A stretch of DNA of 64,000 bases, taken from Polychytrium aggregatum (lineage: Eukaryota > Chytridiomycota > Chytridiomycetes > Polychytriales). The stretch covers positions 62,001 to 126,000 of the forward strand of contig NW_026516307.1 in the NCBI RefSeq assembly GCF_025602895.1. The letters are read 5' to 3'. Below the pieces are notes generated by a model, which saw only the letters and a list, made by a program, of their open reading frames with translations, searched no databases and had not been told where the DNA came from. Below are positions 10,986 to 19,945 of the stretch, piece after piece; positions within the stretch are counted from its first letter, which is position 1, and every line of letters starts with the position of its first letter. The position numbers were made by a program, and so were the translations under genes.

Positions 10986-11720
10986 TATCTGAGCCATCGA
11001 ACCAGTGGATGCTTTCTCGGGCCTTCTTTGTTTGCATGGCTCCAAGTGTTAGGCTGGTGCAACCGTGTTGTTCGGGGAGGGGGAGCAGCAGCTTTTTTTC
11101 TGACTCTCTCGGTCTCCCCCCCCCGCTGCACTCGCGCCGCCTTGAAGATGACTTCGGTCGAGCTCGAGAACCCAAGTCCTTCCTTGATGAATGTCTTGAG
11201 GGCCACGGTCGAAGATGCTGGGGCACCGGAGCTGGATCTCGGGGACTTGTTTGGCAAACAGATAGGCCGAGGTGGCTGTCATCTTGAACACTTGGCACTT
11301 CACAGTGTGCCAGAGCTCAGGGATGATTGTCTTCCGGAGCCTGGGGAACATCTCCTCAACCACGGTGTTGAGCGGGGACTTGAGCTCATCAATGGAGCTA
11401 GCTGATTGCTGTGCTACCCTGAGGAGGCCCCTTGGGGTCTTGGCCCGGCCGCGGGGAGATTCGCGAGATTCCAAGATCTCTGCGGCGCGGTAGTTGAGAT
11501 CTCGGGTAGACAGCGCGCCTCGAGCCCGGCCCAGTTCGGACCTTCTCTCTCCAAGGCTTGGAGGAGTGGTCGAGGTAGGCGGGCGAGGTGGACTGGTCCT
11601 GGGTACAGGCTTCGATCAGGCCTTTGAGGTCGATGGCTTCGGTTGGAGGTTGGTCGGCATCTGCGGGAGGGGCGTCCTCTTGGGCCAGGTTTGCCTCCCG
11701 GCCCAATCTTCATTCGGCGC
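10986..11720 (-). other. Degenerate minus-strand coding remnant, identity unknown
   Basis: Broken minus-strand frames here read as protein-like (for example SSIDELKSPLNTVVEEMFPR and IIPELWHTVKCQVFKM), but homopolymer runs and stops interrupt them. They could be the 5' part of the adjacent LINE. I do not recognise a domain. Confidence 0.3.
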
Positions 11721-12365
11721 GGCGAGTCTTGAAGTCTCTCTGTTCATCAGAGGTGCTCAGGCCTTGTTCCTTGCACGCCTGTTGAGGGCTCGCCATCAGC
11801 GCTTCCAGTCTTGGGGGAGGGGGAGACAGATGGCGAGTGGCTGTCTCTTGGGATTCGCGCCTCTGGGGGAGAGGGCACTGCGAGAGTCGCCTCTGGCATG
11901 GCTCGGTTAGCGAGCCGGTCGGGTGGGTCTGGGACCGGTCCCTCTCAGCGAGGAAGGGGTGTTGGGAGGAGGTGTGAGGTTTCCTGCCTCGGCCGGCTCT
12001 CGAGATTCCCGAAAAATCGAGATCAGGCGAGAGCGGCGGGATCCGCGCATTGCCGGTGCCCTCGGGCCGATGTGTTGCTCCAATGCGGCCAGCCACCCAC
12101 AACCCAACAACATCACCCCGCAGCCCAACAACATCACCCCGCTCGCACCCTTGCGTTGATTCGGGGTCGAAGCCGCTGGGGATCTCGTTGATGCTGCTGC
12201 CCAAGGCCCAGCCAACCACGCAGCCAGACCGTCGTGGGTTCGGTGGCGGTCGTGGGCAGATCCTCCCGCAGCCAACCCCAGCAACCCATTTTTTTGTCCA
12301 AAAAACCTTGGCACCTCAACAATCGCCCCTCTTCAAGACGCACATCCCTGCTCGTCTTCCTGCAC
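11721..12365. other. Upstream region of the UGT gene
   Basis: GC-rich DNA with two tandem copies of an AACATCACCCCG(C) type unit near 12108-12143. No convincing gene was seen. Confidence 0.4.
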
Positions 12366-13103
12366 ATGCGCTTCAAGATCGACTCTCGCTGGCTGTCGGC
12401 TGCACTGGCCGTTCTCGTTGGGCTGCTCGTCGCCGTCCGAGCGGACCGCCTTCACAACCCTGGTCTGGGTTTCGGACCAAAGAGCGTCGTGATCCTCACT
12501 CCCCCGGCCATGCCAATCCCTTGGTCAATCTCGCCTTCGAGCTGGTCAGCCGTGGCCACCATGTTACCGTTGTCACGACCACTCGCTACAACGTCCCTGA
12601 GTATGCTCAGAACTCGACGATTCGCTTCCACACCTTCCAAGAGCCTCCCTCGTTCAGCGACAACATGGCCATGATCTCCAATCTCATCTCCCAGTCGTCG
12701 GACATGATCTCGAACGTCCTCAACACCGTCAAAGCGGTCCGCATGTTGGTCGAGACTTTGGGCTCCAGACCGCCATTCTGGAGCAAGGATTGGCGCTTGC
12801 AGAGTCTGGCCCAGTCGATCTCATCATCGGCGATGGTTTTGTCGGCCTTGTGAGTGCTACCGGCGCGATCATCATCATTGAATGCCCATGTGTGAGCTAG
12901 GTTGCAGGCGGGTGGCTGGGTTGCAACGAATCGATCCTGACGAGCTTCTGGTCTTTTGTCTGTTCCCAGGCAGCCGATGTGCTCAGCGAGCTCATCGGCG
13001 TTCCCTGCGTCATGCATTACAGGCAATCCAATAAAAAACGGGACACCCGGGTTTTTGACCATTCATCGAATATTTTGTTACCCAATGTTATCGCGCGCTG
13101 GCC

Positions 13104-14036
13104 ATGACCATTCGCCACACATCCGACTTTCGCACCGCCGCATTGCGATGCTACGCCCTCATCCATAGCCTGCGTAAGGTCGCCTCCATATTCAGTGTAT
13201 CCAAGAGCACCATCCATCGATGGCACCGAGGATGCAAGCTGGATGACCCATCCCGGGTCCCAGCTCGCAGATCCACTTTCTTCGAGCAGGCATGTCCAGT
13301 CATTCGCACCCTGATTGAACAGGACCCGTTCCAGACTGGTCCTGTGTTGCGATGCAAGCTCGAGTCCATCCTCCAGAGGAAAGTATCACTCTCACTCTGC
13401 CACACTGCCATCCACCGAGCCGGCTTCTCACACAAGAGGGCAACACACCTCTACAAGTCCAAGCGACTGGATGAGCGAGTGGCACAGTTCAGGGACCAGG
13501 TCCGCTCCATCGACCCGCGGCGATTCGTTTTTGTCGACGAGACAGGGATCAGGAGATCCATTTTCCCTCTCTACGGATACTCACCGAAGGGTGCTCCGCT
13601 TCGCCAGCGCAATCACATGAAACACAAGTCTGTCTCGGCTGCATTTGCCATCAACCACTCTGGTGTGCTGCATCGCATGTACATCCCCACATCATTCAAG
13701 ACACACTCGATGGTCGAGTTCTTTGAGCGAGCGAGCTTCCCAGACGACTCTGTGATTGTGATGGACAATGTCAGCATGCACAAGACAATGGCTGTCCTGG
13801 ACTGCATCGAGCGCCGAGGATGGTCAGTGATCTTCACCCCACCTGCCTCGCCCGACTTCAATCCCATCGAGAACTTCTTTGGGGTTGTGAAGCATCAGTA
13901 CAGGAAGGCAGCAGCGCTGAATGCGTCCGAGGGGTTCAAGATCGGGATGGTGACCCTGTTTGAGTCTGCCGTTCGGAGGGTGCTTCCAGATGTCTTCCCA
14001 CGGCTGATTGAGCGAGCGATGCGCTTCTGGGGTTGA
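13104..14036 (+). CDS. DD34E transposase, copy 2
   Basis: This is an intact 310-residue enzyme with the same translation as copy 1. It has an N-terminal helix-turn-helix for binding the ends. The catalytic residues are Asp145 in FVFVDETG, Asp221 in VIVMDNVSMHK and Glu256 in SPDFNPIENFFG, giving DD34E spacing. Tc1/mariner and IS630 transposases cut and paste at TA dinucleotides, in agreement with the TA flanks seen. The start is the first ATG after the left end, 84 bp inside the element. No intron is needed. Confidence 0.93.
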   Translation: MTIRHTSDFRTAALRCYALIHSLRKVASIFSVSKSTIHRWHRGCKLDDPSRVPARRSTFFEQACPVIRTLIEQDPFQTGPVLRCKLESILQRKVSLSLCHTAIHRAGFSHKRATHLYKSKRLDERVAQFRDQVRSIDPRRFVFVDETGIRRSIFPLYGYSPKGAPLRQRNHMKHKSVSAAFAINHSGVLHRMYIPTSFKTHSMVEFFERASFPDDSVIVMDNVSMHKTMAVLDCIERRGWSVIFTPPASPDFNPIENFFGVVKHQYRKAAALNASEGFKIGMVTLFESAVRRVLPDVFPRLIERAMRFWG

Positions 14037-14153
14037 GTTCCCTCCAATCAAGCCGCCATTTTCACGTTCACATCCCTGGCTTGAACCTCTCGGCGATTTT
14101 TGAACAGGGTCACTTCCCCAACCAGCCCGCGCAGACGGGCTCCTGCTCTCGGG

Positions 14154-14160
14154 TATAAAT
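14154..14160 (+). promoter_or_regulatory. TATA box of Fanzor copy 2
   Basis: TATAAAT lies 118 bp downstream of the transposase stop and about 130 bp upstream of the Fanzor ATG. It is conserved at the same place in all three copies (37380-37386 in copy 3). Confidence 0.5.
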
Positions 14161-14286
14161 GCCACACCTTCGTTCTGCTGCTTTCTTCCCTCATCTCGCC
14201 TTGATCGGATCATCGCGCTATTGTACGATAAAAAAGTCTCTGCTCTGACCAGTACCACTGGCAGGCATCCAGCATCCTCCGCCCTC

Positions 14287-16653
14287 ATGCCTCCGAAGCG
14301 CAAGGGTACCGGTGATGGCCAGCCTCGGCCACCCAGGCCCAAGAAAGCCAAGTCACAGTCGGAGCCTGTCTCTGGTTCGTCTTCTGACCCCACGCATGCT
14401 TGGTCGTCTGTTGCTCCGTCGCTCACCACCACTGCTTCTGCAGATCCAATGGATGTCGATCCCACCGAGCCTGGTCCCTCATCTGGTCCTGTCAAGCGAT
14501 GTCGCCAGTGCGATGGCACCGATCACGAACGCTGCAACACCAGCAAGTGTCCAAAATACCGGCCCCTCAAGAGTTCTGTCGTCCCACTCGTGGATGGAAG
14601 GTCATCGGCCCCTCAGTTCAGCTGCTTCAAGCAGACGATGGATGGCTGTTGTCTCAATCCCGCTCTCCGCGACAAGATCCAGGCCACCGTCGAGGCCATG
14701 ACCCAGATCCAGTTCGAGGCATCCAGGCTGCTCAACCTGCACATCCTCCGGTGCATCGAGCAGGATCTTCCCGTCCCCGTCATCTCCAAGTCCACACCTG
14801 CATTCATCCGCCAATGCATCACGATTGTCCAGGACGGTGCGCTCTCCCCGACCGGGGACAATGAGAAATACAACGAGCATCTGGTCGCTTCCTTTCGCGA
14901 CTACCAGACCACTCGGCACGCAGACCTGCCTCCGGCCCCTCGTCTGCCTGATGGTGCTCACAGTCAGCTTCTCACACTGGCTGTCAATGCCTATGCCACC
15001 AACTGCACCACCCACCTCGACCTGGCCTACTGGAGACTTCTTCGTCGCTTTTGTGCTGCTGTCTTCCCTGCCAACAAGCATAAGCACGACGCCATCGAGG
15101 CCTGTCTCGAGCTCTTCGAGAAACCAGGGCAGACTCCACCCAAGGCCGATATCGAGTTCCTCTATCCCGAGTTTGGCCACGTCCTGGACGAGTTTCGGTA
15201 CAGCAGCGACCAGGACCGCTTCCGGGCCCTCCATCGCCTCTCACACCATGTGGGAATCCTCGCCCGAGACAAGATGGTCGACAATGTCCACAAGTGGATC
15301 GACTGTGACATGCCCGCCCTCCGAGTCACCGAGCTGCAGCGCCAGGCCAAGCTGGACAAGCTCACTACCCAAGGCATTCCCTCCGACGACAAGAGGTTCA
15401 CCACGGCCAAGTCTGAGCTCGGCACCACCAAGTCCAAGATCAACAAGCTGGCATCCAGACTCAAGTGGGCACTCAAGCAGCTCGCCGTCGACACTCCTCC
15501 GGCCGTGTGCACGATGGTCCCTCTGTGCACTGCCACGGCCAAGTATGTCAAGATCGACACGGTCACTCTCTGGCAACTCCTTGACACCGAACATCGTCTT
15601 AGACTCACCAGGGACAAGCTCAAGGAAGAAGGTGAGGACGGCATCAACAACCAGGATCGTCTCTGGCGCAGTTGCTTCAAGCTGCGTAGTTTCCTCTTCC
15701 AAGAGCGGGACGTGAACAAGAAGCTGTTCAACTACGAGATCAGCACCGATGGCATTGGATGCACCATCGGCCTCGTCAAGTTTCTGCGTCGAACCAGGCG
15801 GACCGAGACCATCGAGCCTCCTCCGACTGCCGAGCAGTGTATCCAGGCCCACATCGGTGACCCAGACCCCAACCGCACCACTTGGATTGGCATCGATCCT
15901 GGAGTCGGCTCCATCTTCACGGCGGTCATCCAAGCACCGAGCCACCAAGACGAGGTGGTCTCATTCTCCAATGGCCACTACCAGCACATGTGTGGCCATA
16001 CGTCCAACACCAAGTGGCACAACACCATGAAGTATCGACTCAGCATCGAGACCTGGATGTCGTCCACCCCCTCGCCCAAGGTGTCGTCCTCGGAGGCTTT
16101 CAAGGTCCATCTCACCCATGTCCTGCGACCGGAGCTGCGAGTGCAGCTCGACTTCCACCTTGGCAAGAAGGCCCGTCACCATCGCTTCACAGGCCACAAG
16201 AGGCGCCAAGTGGCCGTCGACAGGATGTGCAAGTCCGTCCTGAAGCACGCCCCGATACGGACTGATGTGGTGATCGCCTTTGGCAATGCGTCATGGCGAC
16301 AGGGCAAGGGCTATGCATCCAGCCCTCGGAGGCAGCGGTTTGCTCGGTACTTTGAGCAATTCGAGCACCACCGACGCCGTCCCAATCACCATCATGGAAG
16401 CGTCAAGGTGGCCTCGACGAACGAGTTCAACACCTCGCAAGTGTGCTCCAAGTGCCTGGAGCCAGTTCGGTTGGAAGGACTCGATGCGCCCAGTGTTGCG
16501 AATTCCCACTTTGTCAGGAGCTGCAAGAATCCCAGCTGCCGGACAGTGTGGAATCGCGACGTCAATGCGGCGCGCAACATGATCACAGTATGCAGGTCGA
16601 TTGTGGAGATCGGAGAGCGACCGGCGGTCTTCACTCGGAGGCTGCCAAAGTGA
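14287..16653 (+). CDS. Fanzor (TnpB-like RuvC nuclease), copy 2
   Basis: The 788-residue protein starts at MPPKRK. Features in order: basic, NLS-like N-terminus (PPKRK, RPPRPKKAK), a Ser/Pro-rich linker, a Cys/His knuckle at about residues 70-90, and a long helical part. Then come RuvC-I Asp537 (WIGIDPGVG), Glu713 (STNEFNTSQ), zinc ribbon Cys720/Cys723 and Cys746/Cys751, and RuvC-III Asp758 (NRDVNAARN). The canonical RuvC-II position (VVIAFGNASW) has no glutamate. Published Fanzor work describes a relocated glutamate, and Glu713 is a candidate for it. The predicted role is guide-RNA-directed cleavage that helps to keep or spread the transposon. It is encoded downstream of, and in the same direction as, the transposase. 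Confidence 0.9.
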   Translation: MPPKRKGTGDGQPRPPRPKKAKSQSEPVSGSSSDPTHAWSSVAPSLTTTASADPMDVDPTEPGPSSGPVKRCRQCDGTDHERCNTSKCPKYRPLKSSVVPLVDGRSSAPQFSCFKQTMDGCCLNPALRDKIQATVEAMTQIQFEASRLLNLHILRCIEQDLPVPVISKSTPAFIRQCITIVQDGALSPTGDNEKYNEHLVASFRDYQTTRHADLPPAPRLPDGAHSQLLTLAVNAYATNCTTHLDLAYWRLLRRFCAAVFPANKHKHDAIEACLELFEKPGQTPPKADIEFLYPEFGHVLDEFRYSSDQDRFRALHRLSHHVGILARDKMVDNVHKWIDCDMPALRVTELQRQAKLDKLTTQGIPSDDKRFTTAKSELGTTKSKINKLASRLKWALKQLAVDTPPAVCTMVPLCTATAKYVKIDTVTLWQLLDTEHRLRLTRDKLKEEGEDGINNQDRLWRSCFKLRSFLFQERDVNKKLFNYEISTDGIGCTIGLVKFLRRTRRTETIEPPPTAEQCIQAHIGDPDPNRTTWIGIDPGVGSIFTAVIQAPSHQDEVVSFSNGHYQHMCGHTSNTKWHNTMKYRLSIETWMSSTPSPKVSSSEAFKVHLTHVLRPELRVQLDFHLGKKARHHRFTGHKRRQVAVDRMCKSVLKHAPIRTDVVIAFGNASWRQGKGYASSPRRQRFARYFEQFEHHRRRPNHHHGSVKVASTNEFNTSQVCSKCLEPVRLEGLDAPSVANSHFVRSCKNPSCRTVWNRDVNAARNMITVCRSIVEIGERPAVFTRRLPK

Positions 16654-16752
16654 TCTGTTTTATTTCTTGTGGCTTTGCTTGACGCAAGCACAGCACATAC
16701 TACCTGTTCATGGAAACGGCTATATTGTCCCGTTTTTTTTCTGAATAAAGTG
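16654..16752 (+). ncRNA. Candidate guide (omega) RNA scaffold at the right end
   Basis: The ~100 bp between the Fanzor stop and the right end is almost unchanged in all three copies, although it is not coding. It contains a hairpin (GCTTG-ACG-CAAGC, extended by TGTGGCTTT and AGCACA) and ends with the inverted-repeat core. In TnpB and Fanzor systems the guide RNA scaffold commonly overlaps the 3' end of the nuclease gene and the element's right end, with the guide read from flanking DNA. Here this is inference from position, conservation and fold. Confidence 0.35.
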
Positions 16753-18235
16753 TACACTGCCGTCAGCCAGAACTACTACGATCCGGCCAGCATTTTTGTC
16801 AACAGCCTCTATATCACTTCCTTTGATGGAGAGTTGAATCCAACGTTCTCGGTGCTCACTGCCGTCGTAAATGTACTCAGCAAGGTCGCTTCTGTCGGCC
16901 TGCAGAACCTGCGACGCAGCGAGCGCCGCAAGCTCTACCACACCGTCAAAGCAGAAATGGCCCAGCATATACCTGCGGTCAAAAAGCCGGCTCAGCCCGT
17001 TGTCAACCTCATCAGCAACACATGGGGATTCCATCCCGCACAGCTCGCTGTCCCGAGCGCACGCATGGCCGGTATCTGGGTTCCTGAGGCACAGAGCCTG
17101 GATGTTCAGCCCGACCTGAAGCACTGGCTCGACAACGCCAGCCGCCCTGTCGTCTACGTCTCGACCGGCACTGTCGCCCAGCCCTCAAACGAGACGCTGC
17201 TGGCATTCTACGAGGCATTCAGTGCTACAACCGAGTTCCAGACCTTGTGGTCGCTCAAGAAGGTGTTCCAGAACAACCTGAGGGAACTGCTCGGCGACCA
17301 GGAGTGGCCCGAACATGTCCGGATCGAGAGCTTCGTGCCGCAGCTTGCCGTGCTTGACCACCCCGCAGTCCAGATCTTTTTCACCCACGGCGGCTGGAAC
17401 AGCGTCTCCGAGGGTCTCTGGACGGGCACGCCGATGCTTGAAATGCCATTCTTTGGTGGGTATGCCAGCATTGGCACGGAGGCGATCTGAACAGATGGTG
17501 CGGGACCAACTGCATACGACGCCGTCGCTAACACTCCACTTCATCCATCACAGGCGACCAAACTTACAATGTGGCTCAAACGGTTCGTCTTGGCCTCGGC
17601 CTCATGATCGACAAGAACATCATGAGCTCATCCGACAAGGCTGCCACGATCCAGTTGATCCAGGACAAGCTCCACACCATCCTGCGCGACCCATCCTTCT
17701 CAAGCCGCTCCAAACACTTCCAAAAGACATTCCAGGTCATGGGCGGCGTCAAGAAGGGCGCTAGCATTGTTGAGGAGATCCTGGCCATCGGCGATACCAC
17801 TGCCTACAGCTTCCCCGACAACACCAACGCCGTCATGGCGGCCATGGCCATCCTCGGACTGACCGGTGCTGCCGTAACTTTCGGGATCTACCGACTGGGT
17901 GCCTGGGGACTCGGGCGACTGCTCAAGAAGCGCACGCCATCGGCCAAGGCCAAGGCCGAGTGAGACCGAGTGAAACCAAGTGAGACCGAGTGAAACCGAG
18001 TGAGGCTGAGCGGGACTGATTTGTCAAGTGCCTGAGCAGACCATCAAGTCCTGGCCGCCCTGGCTCTGGCATCTTGACATGCTATCAGCGAACATGGCCC
18101 AATACATCATCGGTTGCTCCTGAGATTGAGACTCGGTGCAATCGCCGGCCAGCTTGAGCGGCAGTCCTGCTGATCGCATCTTGCTGATCGATAGCTGCTG
18201 CGTGGAGTCGATCTGAGCAAGCACGGCACTGTCAG

Positions 18236-18330
18236 TGTGTCTACGCATGTCTCAGCATGTCTCGCCGTGTCTCAGCATGTCTCGCAGTGTCTCAGCATGT
18301 CTCGCAGTGTCTCACCGTGTCTCGCCTTGT
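18236..18330 (+). repeat. Degenerate 18-bp tandem repeat
   Basis: About five units built from alternating TGTCTCAGCA and TGTCTCGC(A/C)G segments. Confidence 0.7.
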
Positions 18331-18957
18331 CGCAGCCATTGTCGGGCGCACAAGGGGCTGTCTGCAAATTTGGCCTTGGCTCGGGCTCTCTTGTGGCTCA
18401 GCACACGCTTGTCCATACACTCTGCGCCAGCCCACGGTACCTGATCCGCCCAAGCGACTCTGCTGGTTATCCGAGTGTCTGATCGCCTGCCCAAAGAGTC
18501 CATCTGTTCTCTGCGACAATTTTGTCTGCCTGTCCTTCTGCTCGTCGCTGGCGGGCCTCGGGGTACGCACAGCCAACATGCGTGTTTGGGCAAATTTGCG
18601 TCGATCCGGGCTGTTGCAGGCGATCGTGCTGCTGGACCAGACGGGCGAACACAGCCTTGCTACTCCACAGCCAGCGGTCTGGCCTGGCTCCCTCACAGCT
18701 GACCATCAACAGACGCGATTGGGCATAGCCGGACCCGAGCTTCGCTGGGCATCGGCGGCGAGTGGTGTGCGCGGAGCGACCAAAGCGATCAGCAGGGAGA
18801 GCGGCCAGAGCGTGCATCCATGAGGGACTCGCCAACATTGGTACAGCATCGGTACAGCATCGGTGCAGCATCGGTGCAGCACTGAGATCCCGGATCTGAA
18901 CGAGTCGAGCCCGGTGTGGGAATTGGACAGCCGTCTACAATCGGCAAGCAGCAGCAC

Positions 18958-19033
18958 CATCAGCAACATCAGCAACATCAGCAACATCAGCAACATCAGC
19001 AACATCAGCAACATCAGCAACATCAGCAACAGC
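18958..19033 (+). repeat. 9-bp tandem repeat (AGCAACATC)n
   Basis: Eight or so near-perfect units. It produces spurious Ser-Asn-Ile frames on one strand and Asp-Val-Ala frames on the other. Confidence 0.85.
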
Positions 19034-19945
19034 AGTAGCGAGCACGGCGTCGACGGACTGCTCACCAAGTATGCTCTTTGCAGGATGACAGGCATGCCGT
19101 GGCATGATGTTGCTCACTTTGGTGCGCTTTGGTGCGCTTTGATACGCTTTGATGCGCTTTGCCCAGCGAGGGTCGGCCATGGCACGCAGCCATGTTACCA
19201 CGGGGCGCCGCTGCGATTGGTGCATGGGCAGGTCACCCCCCGCTCCGCCCCACAGCCGCGCGGCACAGCCCCGGCCTTGCGGCCCGCATCATGGATGACT
19301 CAACCGCCGTCGGCCGCCACAACTTGGTTGCCCGCCTCGCGGTGCCGCGCCGCCGCTTGTCTGGCGGCACCCTTGTTTGGCCGGCAAGGGGGAACATGGA
19401 CACAGCCCTGACGCCACAGCCCGCCTTGCCTGCGAGGGACACTCGTCCGTCTGTCCCCCAAAGCACTCGCACCTCGCAAACCCCGAGTCTGGCAGGCACC
19501 TGGCCCGGCGCACTGGGTTTGCGGCTGTGGGCTGTCGGTTGCTGGTCGGAAGCGCCGTTGCGCCTGTTCATAGGACGCAACCGACTCCCACCCACAAACG
19601 AACTGTCGCTGTTGGTGGGTGGGTGGATGGGTGCATTTGTTGCTGTGGGTGGGTGAGCGTTGCTGTGGGAGCGCCGCTTGCCTCGGGTACTCGTGGTATC
19701 GGAAAGGAGGGGGAGCTTGTTGGTCGGTGGGCTCGTGGCTTTGTGGGTGCATGCGCGGGTGAGCTGCTGTGTCGGCCTTGCTCGACGTCCTCGTTGTGGG
19801 TGCGCGATATAGCCGGTTTCCGCATAAATGGCCGCTGCGGCCCTCCCTTCTCGTCATCTTCGCAGGTCCAAGACGCCGCGCAGACGATCCAAACCCCCCT
19901 CTCTCCTCCCCTTCCGTCGCTCCTCCATCCTCCCCACCGCTTTCC

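Larger units (their letters stand above)
13020..16752 (+). mobile_element. Fanzor-carrying transposon, copy 2 (3733 bp, complete)
   Basis: The element is flanked by target TA on both sides (13018-13019 and 16753-16754). The left end begins CAGGCAATCC and the right end, read inward, begins CACTTTATTCAG. Both then share the inner core AAAAAACGGGACA, so the terminal inverted repeats are imperfect. Contents in order: DD34E transposase (13104-14036), a TATA box, Fanzor (14287-16653), and a ~100 bp 3' segment with a hairpin. It is inserted in the sense direction of the UGT. This is the best reference copy in the window. Confidence 0.93.
12366..17963 (+). pseudogene. UDP-glycosyltransferase (GT1), interrupted by transposon copy 2
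   Basis: The ATG at 12366 starts a signal-peptide-like sequence (WLSAALAVLVGLLVAV). The N-terminal domain follows (HANPLVNLAFELVSRGHHVT, DLIIGDGFVGL). An intron at 12850-12969 leads to AADVLSELIGVPCVMHY. The transposon then intervenes and the gene resumes at TAVSQNYYDP. The C-terminal domain has the UGT signature HGGWNSVSEGLWTGTPM. An intron at 17456-17553 precedes the last exon, which ends in a membrane anchor and a basic tail. Besides the insertion there are two 1-nt frame breaks in short homopolymers (near 12500 in a C run, and near 12764 in a G run). They are either decay or read errors. Loss of one TA and the element restores the frame across the insertion point. Confidence 0.85.
17964..19945. 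other. Gene-poor region with simple repeats
   Basis: No gene with conserved motifs was found. Open frames here come from tandem repeats. Directly after the UGT stop is a degenerate GAGTGAAACC/GAGTGAGACC run (17957-18012). A run of TTTGGTGCGC/TTTGATGCGC units lies at 19117-19160. The last ~100 bp is the T/C-rich leader of the next gene. Confidence 0.5.

Noticed and set aside
14221-14286. N-terminal extension of the Fanzor starting at 14221 (and equivalents in copies 1 and 3)
   Set aside because: It starts from TTG, lies just after the TATA box region and is probably 5' UTR. The ATG at 14287 begins the basic, NLS-like N-terminus.
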